A DNA stretch of 64,000 bases, taken from contig JABANN010000074.1 in assembly GCA_013115125.1 (NCBI GenBank), positions 16,656-80,655 on the forward strand. Direction: 5' to 3'. The notes under the pieces were generated by a model that was given only the letters and a program-made list of their open reading frames with translations, had not been told where the DNA came from and did no database searches. A program made the position numbers and the translations under genes. This document shows positions 27,140 through 38,760 of this stretch, in pieces; the first letter of the stretch is position 1; every line of letters begins with the position of its first letter. This DNA is from Perkinsus olseni (Eukaryota; Perkinsozoa; Perkinsida).

Positions 27140-27189
27140 TGCACTGCAGAGCTTGTCCGGGACAATTTGTCCCTCAGACCTGCGCAAAC

Positions 27190-27620
27190 AGCTCAAGATC
27201 GATTCTCGTCTCGCTCGGTTCTTGTCGGAAGTTTATCTTTCTCGCTCGGTCCTTTCTCGCGGCCCCGATCATGATTCTCGTTCTCGTTCTCGGTTCTCGG
27301 TCTCAGTTACTCCGGCGGGCAAACGGACGTAGATTCTGTGATTCAGACCTTCGTGAAATCAATTAGCGCAGTTAGAGAGTCCCAGTGACACATTGACAGT
27401 GTGCGGGTGCATGACCCCATCAAAATTATTGTGGTACATTCGCTCTGCTAGAACTCGCTCCGTGAAGTAATTCACACGAAACATATACCACTGCATGCGA
27501 GAACGAGATAACCCGCCATTTCTCGTCTCGTTCTCGGTTGTGAAGGAGAGCTCTCGTCTCGTTTCGGTCTCGGGTCCGAGAACGAGCGAGAACCGAGAAT
27601 CTCGTTTGACCGAGTCCTGG
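27190..27620. repeat. TCTCG/CTCGTT-type simple-sequence tracts
   Basis: Two tracts (about 27190-27310 and 27500-27610) of imperfect TCTCG, GTTCTCG and GAACGAGA units, separated by unique sequence. No coding signal. Confidence 0.8.
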
Positions 27621-28170
27621 TGCGCAGGTCTGTTGTCCCTATGTTACAGAGCAATTGTCTCAGATTCCGCGTTCCGACTGTTCTCGAAATTCTGAGTATT
27701 TTGGAAACAGGCAGGCATTGCTGATGTCGCATCGGACGCGGACAACGTGGGTCATGGCATGCAATCATCGCCAAAGCCTGTTAGTGCCGCACGCGGATAA
27801 CTGAGGAGATCCAGCAGCCATCGGCCTTGGCTACAGCGGAGACAGGGTAGACACGAAGATACTGGCGCCGCGTTGACGCCGTCAGCCAGAGCGTCACATG
27901 CCAGTTCTGGAACATTGTCGGCCATTGGATTCCTACGGCATCGTCGATGCCGCATCGATACTGTTCATGTGCTGGGCAGCACTCGTCGTCGATGAGCCGC
28001 GTTCGCTACAACCCCCTCAACGAGTCCTCGAGGCATCTCCCTAGAGCGATTCATAAAAATCGACCGTAAGTTTCGTACTAGACATAATGAATAGCGGAAG
28101 ACAGCGAAGTTGGAACGCACTAGTGCTCCTGGCAGTTCAGGTTCCGTTCGTCGCCGACCTTACCTCGCGA
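27621..28170. other. Region without a supported gene
   Basis: Contains only short frames, for example 67 codons on the minus strand at 27752-27955 with Cys/Arg-rich composition and no motif. It includes the leader of the peptide gene starting at 28171. Confidence 0.4.
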
Positions 28171-28350
28171 ATGGGCCTCCGTCTCCTGAGCATTTTCTTG
28201 ATGTACCTGCTAACTGCCGCTAAGCAGCCCGACGCCCATCGCCGTGCCTTGACGGGTCTCATCTGTCCGGGCTTCTGTGATAAGTGCCCTGCTCACTGTA
28301 AATGTTATGGTCAAGTTTGCTGTGGATGCAAATGTGAGTGCCCGGAATAG
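28171..28350 (+). CDS. Secreted cysteine-rich peptide, family A copy 3 (divergent)
   Basis: 59 residues from ATG 28171: a hydrophobic leader (MGLRLLSIFLMYLLTAA), a dibasic HRRA like the RRRA of copies 1 and 2, then ten Cys in CPGFCDKCPAHCKCYGQVCC followed by GCKCECPE. An upstream in-frame Met at 28087 would add 28 residues, but the paralogs support the later start. It is on the strand opposite to copies 1 and 2 and lacks their flanking duplication, so it split earlier or was moved. Confidence 0.68.
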   Translation: MGLRLLSIFLMYLLTAAKQPDAHRRALTGLICPGFCDKCPAHCKCYGQVCCGCKCECPE

Positions 28351-28895
28351 TTGTACCACACCGTCTGTCTCTAAGTCTTTAAGTATCAATCATCGTGGCT
28401 AGCGCGGCACTATCATCAAAGTACAGCTTTAATTATTCTATCGCTCATTCCCCCCACTCAACGGCAGTTGGACTGCCGGAGTTCTCCCTATTTAATGGGT
28501 GCTGGGGTTAACATGGTAACTATGACACCAAGTCGATTCTATTTCATCGCATCACATTCATATTTTATCATCATCAAAATCTCCTTCGCCGTTTAAGCCT
28601 AACAAACACCACAGCTCTCTGAGCTGTGAGTGTTTGGTCTCGTCTGGCCCGTACAGGGTGTCTGAGAGATTGGTTTGATTCTCATAAGTCGAGAGTTTGG
28701 TTGATTAAGGAGCGTGGGTATTTGGGCCTGATACTCGGCCCGAAACTCGTTTCGTCGGGGATGCGATGTACGTCATACAGCGCATTCACAAATATCCCCA
28801 ACCCGAGTATTTAGCTGCACAAAACAGGCGATCTCATCTCGGATATTCATCAATCGAACTTATCCCATCCAACTAGGGTACAACTTGCACAAAGC
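28351..28895. other. Region without a supported gene
   Basis: Follows peptide gene 3. It contains a short frame from 28626 with no motif. Nothing else seen. Confidence 0.4.
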
Positions 28896-29009
28896 CTCTA
28901 ATGTCCGAGAAACATATCGCCGATTTGTGCCTCCCCAACCGATATACACTTCACTGCATTCGTACTCAAGTCCCAACTTCTATCGAAACCCTTACATGTC
29001 ATAGTTCGA

Positions 29010-29201
29010 AACCTAAGAAAGCTTGCCAAAAATAATCCCCGCGTGCTTCTTTGTCTTTTCTGCAATCGCTCGAGTAGCGTAAATCTTCCAACAGTCACTC
29101 TTCCAAGCCCCACTAGCCTTGATTTCCTCCTCTGATACGTTCCTTTCGCTGAGTCGGGTCGTTCCAGTGCGTCGTAAACTATGACCAGTGACTTGTTCCA
29201 C
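29010..29201 (-). mobile_element. Tyrosine recombinase C-terminal fragment
   Basis: 62 residues containing VTGHSLRRTGTTRLSERNV (the HxLR motif of box II), then EEEIKASGAWKSDCWKIYAT (conserved Trp, and a Tyr in the position of the nucleophile). This is the catalytic end of a tyrosine recombinase as carried by Crypton-type or DIRS-type elements; the rest of the enzyme is not here. It sits where copy B should carry a peptide gene, so its arrival may have removed that gene (inference). Confidence 0.7.
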
Positions 29202-29289
29202 ATGCCATAGTTGGTACTGGTGGGGGTATTGTACTCGCAGTAGTTTCTTCCACTTCCTTGCGTAGGTCCCTTTGCATACCTCGGAGGTA

Positions 29290-30490
29290 TTGAGATGGTG
29301 ATATCCAATAGTCGCACTCAGCCAGCGAAGGTACGAACACCACTTCTACTCCCTAGCCCCTCTCAGACTGGTCGTGTAAATGCTACCTCTTCTGCTTGCG
29401 ATAAGGTTGAAGTTGAAGCTCAACATCAACTGTTATTCGTCGTTTGGCTGGACGGTTCAACTGTTGAGGCAACCAGCTCAATCAAACTGAGCGAAGTGCT
29501 GCCATTTAATCGCCCGCTCCAATTTTCACGCCTCAAACGATGCTGGTATATGTTAGTTTACGTCCCATGCTATCTTCAACGTCGTTACACGCACCGTGAG
29601 GATCTGGTCCTAGTCCCTCAGCTTATGCCTAAGTGCAGAGTAGCACGCCTCGTCACGTTGAGACGTCCCCACACTTCCTCCAATCCGCTGAATGGAATAA
29701 CAGCCCTGGCCGCTGAGCTGAGCGAGATTCCATTGGCTGTTGTAGAAGTGATGATTAGTCCGTTTACCCCATTTAGAGAAATACACTGTTGTAGCGGAAA
29801 TATAGTGAACAGTCAACGAAGGGAGGTATACAGTGTCGCGAGGCCGGGACATTACAGGGCTAGTACGCTAGCTACTCTGCAGGTCCTGGGTTCTCCGATG
29901 ATAAGAATGGAATTTCGGAGGGTAGGTCGCCTTACCTTTGATACTTGCGACCGGATGCCACTCGAGGGCTCACGCCTTGGCTGGCGAACACACAGTAACC
30001 GTCATTCAGTAGCGTGGGGTATCTCGATGATGTTCGCTCCTGTCACTTGTCACGACACGAAGACTCCCTCCCAATTGTCGAATTCCAGCCGTTTGAGAAG
30101 AGTCTTCTGATGGGCGTGATCCTTGAATGATGAGTGATTCACTCAACCCGAGCTTAGATATTCAATTTCATGCCGAGGCGGTCGAATGATTTTTCGGGGA
30201 ACCAATCTTTTTGTTGAGACGGACTATTGAGTACAACGGTGGAAGATAATAGCCCGGCTCCTTCGCCTCGTGGCTATCCGAACTGCGGTCCTTCTCCAGT
30301 GGACTTGCTCCCACTCATGTCTGGCAGCTGCAGTCGTGCTCCTGGAGGACAGGATATAACGATACGGAGGAGCTCTCCGTCACAGAGCCAGCTGAAACCG
30401 TCGAGCATTCCGCGTGCGACAAAAATTATAACTGGTTCGCTGCTACGCGGCTTCGCGTCGTTCAAAAGAGACTCCATCGATGCTGGGGAT
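29290..30490. repeat. Duplicated segment, copy B, with a 271-codon open frame
   Basis: Best match to copy A: same landmarks from GAGATGGTGATATC to TTCCGCGTGCGACAAAAAT. It contains the tRNA-like core CTAGTACGCTAGCTACTCTG and then CAGGTCCTGGGTTC. A plus-strand frame stays open for 271 codons (29295-30110). The same ATG exists in copy A but its frame closes after about 35 codons there, so the long frame is probably not a conserved gene. Confidence 0.75.
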
Positions 30491-31045
30491 GAGTGACGTA
30501 TTAGCCAAACCTCAAACCCGAGACCTGGGATCCGAGTTTCGACTCGGACCGGTACTATAGCTTGGTCCTGGGCCCGGCATCCCCCTGCCCTGTGACAACT
30601 CGGTATCACTTGAACAGAGTCACTGATTAAGATATGGGGGCTTCAATACTCGATGATAATAATAGTCTACTCATCTAAAGTACTACCGGAATAAGTTAGG
30701 AGCGACCAGCGAGTTTCCCGCAGCCGATGGAGAAGCGCGGGTACTCAGCTGACCCATTGCGGGAGGGCAAGCTTTAGCTAGCACGCTCTGCGCACCGTCG
30801 TGGTTGAGGCGGAGTACGGCCGCCATAGCACTTCGAAAGATAACCATGAGGACCGCGCAGCACGATTCGCGCTGCAGTAATCACCAAAATGGTTGAGAGA
30901 GAGCGACTAGACGATTCGATGGTCGAATAAGAACGTAGTAATGCGGTGTTGTACAGTACTCGAGCCCCGGAGGCATGAAGAGCTCGATACTCTTCCCAAT
31001 GAAGCATCAGAATTGTTAAGACAGCCGTTGGGCCCAAGCCCCACA

Positions 31046-31240
31046 CTACTGGGGGCACTCACACTGGCATCCAACCCATGCCGCGAAAACGAATGAACAG
31101 GGATCATGGCAGTCATCACAGAACTCGAATCCTGAGCATACATTATCCCAGGAGGCACGTCGGCGAGCTTCGAACTCCGCAGCAGGCGACAACACAACCG
31201 ACCAGAAGATGGCAGTTAAGAATAGATAGACCTTAGCCAT
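31046..31240 (-). CDS. Secreted cysteine-rich peptide, family A copy 2
   Basis: 64 residues, single exon. Signal peptide MAKVYLFLTAIFWSVVLSPA, then RRRA, then VCSGFEFCDDCHDPCSF and GCQCECPQ-stop. It has seven Cys; the fifth Cys of copy 1 is Phe here. The spacer length to GCxCECP is kept, as expected if the Cys frame is under selection. It is preceded on its 5' side by duplicated segment C. Confidence 0.72.
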   Translation of the reverse strand: MAKVYLFLTAIFWSVVLSPAAEFEARRRASWDNVCSGFEFCDDCHDPCSFVFAAWVGCQCECPQ

Positions 31241-32330
31241 GGTCGAAAGACCCTGAAACGGTGGAATTTGCTGATCGTCCTCGGCCTCTAAAGATGCGAC
31301 CACCGCTTCTACTAGTTCCCCTCAGACTGGGAGTGGCAACCCTCCTGATGAACTGATTTTGCAATCCACTCTATGTGCCTCATTCAATGCTGGTATATGT
31401 TAGCTTAACAGGACCTTACCGGTTTTCCAATCATCGGAATCCGGTGTGTCTAACGTCGTTGAACGTAGGATTGAGAGTGATGAGATTTCGTGAGTCCGGA
31501 GTGTTGCTACGGCCATGACGCTGTGACGCCGGGTGGGACCGCATGCCCGGTGGGACCGCACGCCTGTGACGCTCCATGAGACGTGACGGACAGCGTGACG
31601 TACGCAACCCGGACTCTCCTAGCTTTCATTGCTATGCTGCTCCTACTATTCACGCCTTTCCTTTCCTCTCAGTTTTTACACCCCGGAATACTTGTCTACT
31701 TTCGTTGTAAATCTTAACAGAGCCAGTCACGGAGTGACACGTCACGTCACATGGGACGTCCCCTGGGGACGGTCCCCACGATGTCGTTAACGTGCTGAAG
31801 GGAAAACGCCTCGGCCGCTGAGCTGACGTAGAGTTCGTTGGCTGCTGTAGCAGTGATGGTTAGTCTGCTTGCTTCACGGACTTTGTTATAGCGAAATACC
31901 GCGAACAGTCGACGAATGCAGTTAAACAGTGTCGGCAGCACTGTGTCGTACAAACGGGACATTCCTGCGCTAGTACGCTAGCTCCTCCCTCTAGGTTGTG
32001 GGTTTTCTGACAATGACGAGCAGGCTTCGGACAGTAGATTGCTTTTCCTCGGATGCTGTGGGTTATTGCAGCTCAATGGAGTACGCCGCGTAGGTCAATA
32101 CACAGCACCGGTCATCTATTAGCGCCGGAGTTTTTCGATGCTGTTCGCTCCCGTCTCTCCCTGCAAGCACAAATGATGTGGAACTTGCCCGATCATCAAT
32201 AGTTACAAGGGTGTCCTCCAATAGATACGCTTCTTGAATTGTGAGCGATTCTTCCTTCCCGAGCTTAGATGTTCGATTTCATGCCGAAGCGGTCGAATGA
32301 TTTTTCGGGGAACCCTAACGGCCTTTCGAG
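31241..32330. repeat. Duplicated segment, copy C
   Basis: More diverged relative of copies A and B: GACGTCCCC, GGCCGCTGAGCTGA, AACAGTCGACGAA, CTAGTACGCTAGCTCCTCC, a truncated tRNA-like core (TAGGTTGTGGGTT), GTTCGCTCC and CGGTCGAATGATTTTTCGGG. It includes an insertion near 31480-31580 with a short tandem motif (GGTGGGACCGCA). Confidence 0.7.
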
Positions 32331-33442
32331 CTCAACGGTGGAAGTCCATGTAAACCGGTGTTGGACTATAAACTCACACGCGCACGAAGTTTCGATTCAA
32401 TACCATTGAATGTTGGAGTATTCCTCGAGGCGGTCATGTGCACTTGTGGCATGTGGTGAAGCTTTCACCGTGAAGGCCAGGGATTCTGATAGAATTTTTC
32501 CATCACGGTTGCTGAGAATTCGATGCGCGGTATGACGCCTGGCTTCGTAGGTAGGGATATTGGGGTGACCGAGAAGCTTCCTACCCCTCGTTGCTTTCGC
32601 ACGCGCGAAGCATCCTCTATGAGGCGGCTGAAATAACCGAAGCTCGAGCCTCTGCACCTATACCACGAAATGACACGTGCGCGAATCGATCCTCCGCAGA
32701 TCCCCGACGTCGCGATAGCAGTCGGCTGCTCGTCCATCGTACCAAGAATGTAGAAGCTTCGGCGAGCAACGGCGCTGACAGCCGAAGTGCAAGCGGCAAC
32801 TCGACGACGCGAATCAAATTGTTTTCGAGTAAACTATTCGTGTGGGATGCGAACTCTGGCCGTGATCCTCCTCAAAGCGGTCATTTGAGTTTGGTGGTCC
32901 CGAGAACAACCGTCCTTAAGTGGCTCGTTGAATATTCTAAATTGCAATGGGCGTTCGGCGAAATCCTTCGTGGTAGTGGCAGCTCAGTGGACGTCGTGAC
33001 ATGGGTCCCCGTACTGGCTCGAATATACAGGACTGAGCTGCGTCGAGGAGGACTGTACTTTTGGCTCGTTTGCGAATTTGACGGTACTGGGCCACAGTAA
33101 TTAGGGCGTATCTCACCGCGGATGCTTTCCACTTTGCCGCAGGATTACAGCCTCACCGTGACTGAGTAAGACCCGTCAGTCAAGAAAGCGGCATTCCTTG
33201 TTCAACGCTAGGGACCCTAGCCTAGGGTTCGAATATCGGCTAGTCCGACTGGAAGGAATCTAGCGCTAGAGAGCTCGTCTTGAAGAATACCATCACGATC
33301 GTGTCCCTTTGTATGGTGGAGAGGCGGGGGCTCACTCGGGGTGCCGGAGGAGGGTGTGCTGTGATTGTACATGATACAGGTTGATGATCGGCGTACTGTA
33401 ACTGTGAATTCTCTAAGTTTATATACTCAGCATATCCAATCA
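32331..33442. other. Region with a 169-codon open frame, no recognised gene
   Basis: A plus-strand frame at 32591-33100 is open for 169 codons; the end part (VVPRTTVLKWLVEYSKLQWA) looks mildly protein-like but no family is recognised. Near 33215-33240 is CTAGGGTTCGAATATCGG, a B-box-like string. The last 200 bp should hold the aminopeptidase promoter and leader. Confidence 0.35.
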
Positions 33443-36400
33443 ATGGTCCCCGTGGAAAGAGAGGTCCTTCCAACTAACTTCGAAGTCCTCCAGTACGACG
33501 TGCATCTATCCCCCTCCTTTGAGACGTCTAGGTGATAAGAGCATCTTTGGACGCCTTTCACGCGCTTCACTGGAGGGCTCCAGCCACAGCAACCCCGGGT
33601 CTTTGCTGTTCTTTCGCGGCCTGTCGCTCAGTCGCCTTCGTCATCAGGTTGTTCCTTGTTATTTGCTCTCGTAGGTTCGAAGGTTCGGTGGATGTCCATC
33701 TTAACGTGCTACAGGCTACCTCATCCATAGTCCTCAACGCACAAGAACTGCTTATCGATCCTGAGGTAAGACGGAACGTTCTTCACGATCCATGCCCGTC
33801 CAATAAGCTCATCTCGAAATTCAGAGTCATTTCTTGGTTTGATGTCGCACGTAAAATGCGGTTCTAGAATCCACTGTGAGTTTCATTGTTGGACCCCCAC
33901 CATTTTGAACGTAGCGGCACGTGTGTGGGCCGCTCGCCGCGGTCGATCGCTAACCCCTAGCATCTACCTCCGCGGTGCCGTGCCTCGAGCGCCTAGGATA
34001 TTCATTTATCTGTTAGGTCACATTCAAGTCTGGTGATGAAGAATTGAAGGCCGTCCAAGTTGTAGTGGACGTTCACAGGACTGAAGTTGAGTTCAAGTAG
34101 TATTGGGACTAGTCGCACCGCCGTCAGCACTTTCATAGGCTTGTCCGTCTTGAGGATGTCATCTGCTATGTTACCTCTCTCAGGTTTGCCAAGGAGCTCC
34201 GTAAAGGGGCCGGTGTACTTCACGTGGACTTTGTAGGAACTAACAACGATAAAATGTGCGGATTTTACAGGTCTAAGTAATAATACCCGCTATTGGATGC
34301 TGGTCTCAATCTCCTTCTCGTTAGCGCGTCCGTGTCCAACTTGCGTTTTAACACCACATCCTGGGTAGCTTCTTACCGCGCTGCAGTTCCTTAATTAGTT
34401 CTACTACTTTTGCTATCTCCAGCGGTGTCGTACTACGCAGGTACACTGATCTTAATGGTGAGAGCCATTATATGCTGACGACCCACTTCGAGGCATGGTA
34501 TGCTCGTAGGGCCTTCCCTTGTGTGGATGAGCCCGCTAGGAGGGCTGTCTTCAAGATTACCATCACTACCGAGGCTGATAAACAGGTAGCATGATTATCG
34601 TGTATTCGCGATTAGTAGCCGGTCCGGGCTTAGATTCGCTGTTGTCCGTGAAAGGCCGGGCCAATCCCTTTCTTCTTTCTCTCTGGGAGGCTTGCCTGTC
34701 TCCTCTCTGTCGGGATAGACAGATTGCTTCAGGTCGTGTCCAACATGCCAGTGGCTTCCCGAGAAGTGTTCAAGGGTGGGAAGGACAACAAGAGCGTGTA
34801 TCAGTCGGTGGAATTCCTCCCAACTGTTAAAATGAGCACATATTTGGTTGCTTTCTGTGTGGGAGACTTCGAGTGTGTACAGAAAATGACCAAGAATGGC
34901 ACCTTGGTAAGTAGCGGCTGCGCTATTTTCTTAACGAGCATATCGCGGAGGTTCGATCCCTAGTGGCTGTAGTTTATATCCAGGACCTCCATCCTTCATC
35001 GTGTACTCAGGTTAGAGTGCTTTGCACCCCGGGCAAGAAGAGCTTGTCTAACTTCGCTTTGGACGCTGGAGTCAGAGTCCTCGAGTGGTAAGTGGCAGGG
35101 CTGCTACTTCGCCGCACCTTTCAGAACACGTCGCGGAAATCTGGCTTCCGTGCGGCAAAGATTATTCATCAGGTACGAAGAGTTTTTCGGGATTCGTTAT
35201 CCCCTCCCTAAGTTGGATATGATCGCGATACCAGATTTTGCCATGGGTGCCATGGAGAATTGGGGACTTGTTACTTTCAGGGAAGTGGATTTGCTGTGTG
35301 ACGCAGAGAAGGTAATGGAGGCGATGGGAAGGCCCCTGGCCCCTTGACCCTGGGTCGTGGGGATTGCGGCGTGATGATTTACCGCTTGGCCATTCAGGCT
35401 TCGTTTGCGAGACAGGAGCGTGTGGCTACCGTGGTTGCTCATGAGTTGTCACATATGTGGTTTGGCGATTTGGTGACTCTGAGCTGGTGGGACCAACTAT
35501 GGTTGAAGGAAGGCTTCGCAAGGTTCATGCAACACTTGAGCACCGACCAAGGCCTCTACCCAGAATGGAGGATCTGGAACTAGTAAGTTGGGGTATGCTA
35601 CGCTAGCTACTGATGTACTCTTCGATTCTTACTAGTGGAGCTGGTAAGGGTGTTGAAATTTGTAGTAAATCGGCCATTCTGAGGTTAATGATAGAACATG
35701 AATCACTCGTCTCTTTGCTGTTCATCCTTGGTAACTGTTGTTACTTGGTCGTGAGTGGTTGCCAACCACTGCCAACGTGGCAGTGTACCCGAGCCTTATC
35801 GTGCCGTGTCTTCAGCTACATCACCACGTGCTACGAACGTTGCCTGCAAATGGATGGCCTGAGATCGAGTCACCCGATAGAAGTTGAGATACACAGAGCT
35901 CATGATGTCGAGCAGGTAGGATGGTTCACCTCCTCACTCGGATGGAGTCTGTGTTGCGACAGGACTTCCGGAAGTTGTGGTATTAAGGATGTTGATGGTG
36001 GTCAGGTATTTGATGCAATATCGTACGATAAAGGGTCACAGATAGTACGCATGCTTTACGCTATCCTTGGCCCTGATACCTTCCGTAAGGGCTGTCAGTT
36101 ATACACGAGGAAGTATCAGTATGGCAGTACCGTAACAGCTCAGCTCTGGGAGGCGTTCGAGGAAGTAGTAAAATAGCTCTCTGATCGATTGGAGCTTTCC
36201 TCACACATCGTGCTGTACTTGGTATAATTGCCACGTCTGCCAGCACAGAGGGCGCTTCCGGCTGTTGTCACGCCAAGTTTACAAAATGGCGGTCTTCAAA
36301 ACTCTTCCATCGCCAGCTGCTGCGATCTGCCCGGCATAGCGTGAAATGTGGCTTTGGTATTTTTTCATCGACTCCATGTTGTCCATTTTCAGGCGTCCGG

Positions 36401-37937
36401 TCGTAAGTTGAAAGACATGATGGCGAGTTGGACCGAGCAGATGGGGTATCCTCTTCTCGAGGTCGGCCCGATTGTGAATGGCAAATGTGAAGTCACCCAG
36501 TCCTACTTCCTCGGGGATGGGTCGGTCGAGGAGGGCGACTCTGATAAGAAGTGGATCGTTCCAATATTCGTTGGCACCAACAAGACCCCATCCGGCGAGA
36601 AGGGTGACCTCTCTGTCATGAACCAGAGTGAGATGAAGATTCCTGTGGATGGGAGTGCTAAGTGGGTACTGTTCAAGTTTGGTGCTCTGGTACCGTACAG
36701 AGTCCATTACAAATCTGACGAGATGTGGCAGAGTATCCTGAGGGGCATCGAAGCCGGAGAGCTCTCCGTGAAGGACCGTATTGCAGTCATCGACGACATC
36801 TGGGCCATGGTCAGAGCTGGTCGCAGCAAGCCTGAGGAAGCAGTTAAAGCGTTGAAGACCTTCGCTAAGGAGGAGGATGCTGATGTGTGGCAAGCGCTGA
36901 GAGGCGTCATCGGTGGTATGTCAACTATGTGTGGAGGCATCGGCCAGACGGAAGGCCTCAACCGTCTCGTCTCTGCCATGATAGCTCCTGCCCTTGGTAA
37001 GGTGGGATGGTCAGCTTCCTATGGCGAAGACATCAAGACGAGGCAGTTGAGGGCCAACTTAGTGGCGCTGGCGAGTGTGCACTGCAGACACAAGAAGGAG
37101 TATGTCCACACGGCTCGACACATGATGGACAACTTCTTCGCGGATAGCGGTAGCCTGGCGGATGATGTCAGACAATCTGTGTTCCGGTTGGCTTTGGGTG
37201 GCTCGAGCTTGGAGGAGTCCGGGAAGTTGTGGTATCAGCTTATGAAGGTTGCTGAGGACCCTCATACACCCCAGGGCACTCGAGTGGATGCTTTCGCTAC
37301 TTTAGGGTGAGTCTGTTCGAACAAAGTTTTATGCTACAATTACGTTATCAATAGATTCCCGTGCTGTACACATTGTTGTCCTCCCGATGTTTTGAGGACC
37401 TTTATATAAGGGTTCAATCAGGTACGTGACAGACCCGATGTTAAAGCAGCGTACTCTAGACTGGTGTTTGAGCCCTTCTGTGAAGCCTCAGGATTTCTTC
37501 CAACCAATGCTAGGTGGGTGTGCTGCTGCTTGCCTTCTGACTGTTCCATTGGTATTTTCTCAGGCGTTCGCGCGTCGGGTGAAGAGGCAGCCAAGTTCTG
37601 TTGGAAGTGGCTTGAGGCCAACTTCCCCGCGGTCTTCGCTCGGGTCTCCACGTCAAGGCCGAACCTCCTGACCAACGTCTTCAACTGCTGCGCTGGAGGC
37701 TCCTGTACAGAGGAGATGGCGCAAAGGGTGGAGGCTCTCACGAAGGAATACCATCTCAAAATTGTAGGCGGAGCGAAGTTTTTCTTCCAGTGCTTTCGAC
37801 TTTCCTGTTTTCAGATCGCCAGGGCGTTGTCTCAGTTATGCGAGTCCATTCGTGCCAATGCGCGTTTGGTGAACTCCGCGAAGTCGAGTGTCGTATCGTC
37901 TGCTGACTACTGGTCGGCCTTGTTAACATCTATGTGA
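33443..37937 (+). CDS. M1 aminopeptidase (puromycin-sensitive type), about 14 exons
   Basis: Zinc metallopeptidase that trims N-terminal residues from peptides, normally cytosolic. Exons in order: [130 protein letters not shown] (the GAMEN loop), [19 protein letters not shown] followed by KEGFARFM (HEXXH with the third zinc ligand Glu 18 residues on), [18 protein letters not shown] long C-terminal helical domain (36399-37937) ends [12 protein letters not shown]. Intron sizes vary from about 45 to 250 nt. The intron at 34907-35010 has a T-arm core. Overall about 880 residues, as usual for the family. No signal or anchor seen. Confidence 0.94.
34907..35010 (+). other. 104-nt aminopeptidase intron with T-arm core (sense)
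   Basis: Between [10 protein letters not shown] and [16 protein letters not shown] to ACTCAG. Contains GGAGGTTCGATCCCTAG near 34950, a B-box core in the sense of the gene. Confidence 0.75.
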
Positions 37938-38347
37938 GTGTTATGATGATGATTAATCAACTATTGAGTATTTATGGCCTTTCAAGTCCCTTCAAGGTTT
38001 TCTCACCCATTCGCTGTCTGTGTTCGTAGTGGGTGTAGGGTGACCGGAGGATGTACAGCGGCAGACCATTCCCAACGGCCGATGACTGAGTTTACGACGG
38101 ACGGGTCAGCGGTCGAATGTTTTCTATGACATGCAGTTAACATAGTGAAGAGAGTACCGTATATGCCGCGTAGAGCATCTATTAAGCGACTCACAGCATC
38201 AGTACCGTAAGACTGGGGCTACGGCTTAGTGGGGCTCAAAAGGAACTGTGGGGGGAAATAGGAATCGCCTGCCCGGACGGCCAAAGAAGACGCGGTTGTT
38301 GCTCATTGCTCGTCCAGTGTGAGTCCGAACTAACCTCAGGGACTCGT
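37938..38347. other. Intergenic region, no supported gene
   Basis: No motif-bearing frame, repeat or RNA seen between the aminopeptidase stop and the small membrane-protein gene. Confidence 0.45.
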
Positions 38348-38760
38348 CTCAGACTTGAGTCCTTGTCCTACGGCCTTGTCGTTTGTGATCAGCTTTGGTT
38401 GTCTGGTTATCGGAATGTCGAGTGCCTTCGCTGGATTCACGGCTCGGTTCGGCATCCCTAGCTTCGTAGCCGGCCTGATAGTCGGCGGGGCGGGCGCGGG
38501 GCTCCAACAGCGACGCCTCTCCCCTGACAAGGAGGAGGAAGCTGCGGATGGTGGTGAGTTGGTCCATGGTGATTGGTGAGGGCAGTGATGTTGTAGGAGA
38601 GAAGGTATTGGCGGGCAAGCATTACCCCTCGCCGAAGTTGCCCTCACAGGAGCATCTACTGGAACGACAGTCGTATGTGTCTAGTGTTAATTACGCCACT
38701 AAAATCCCGAATTGGGTAAGAGTTGGTATGGTAATGGTAGGTGTGATGCTTCTCCTGTAG
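38348..38760 (+). CDS. Small membrane protein, possibly TMEM14-like (partial model)
   Basis: Two exons seen. The first gives PTALSFVISFGCLVIGMSSA, then FAGFTARFGIPSFVAGLIVG and GAGAGLQQRRLSPDKEEEAA, two hydrophobic helices with the G-x-P-S-x-x-A-G pattern seen in TMEM14 proteins. After a 43-nt GT-AG intron comes KHYPSPKLPSQEHLLERQSY, with a hydrophobic end (RVGMVMVGVMLLL). The start codon was not found; an upstream exon is likely. Similarity to TMEM14 rests on one motif only. Confidence 0.4.

Noticed and set aside
32591-33100. 169-codon frame as a real gene
   Set aside because: No motif, no intron pattern like neighbours and weak amino-acid bias; left as an unresolved region.
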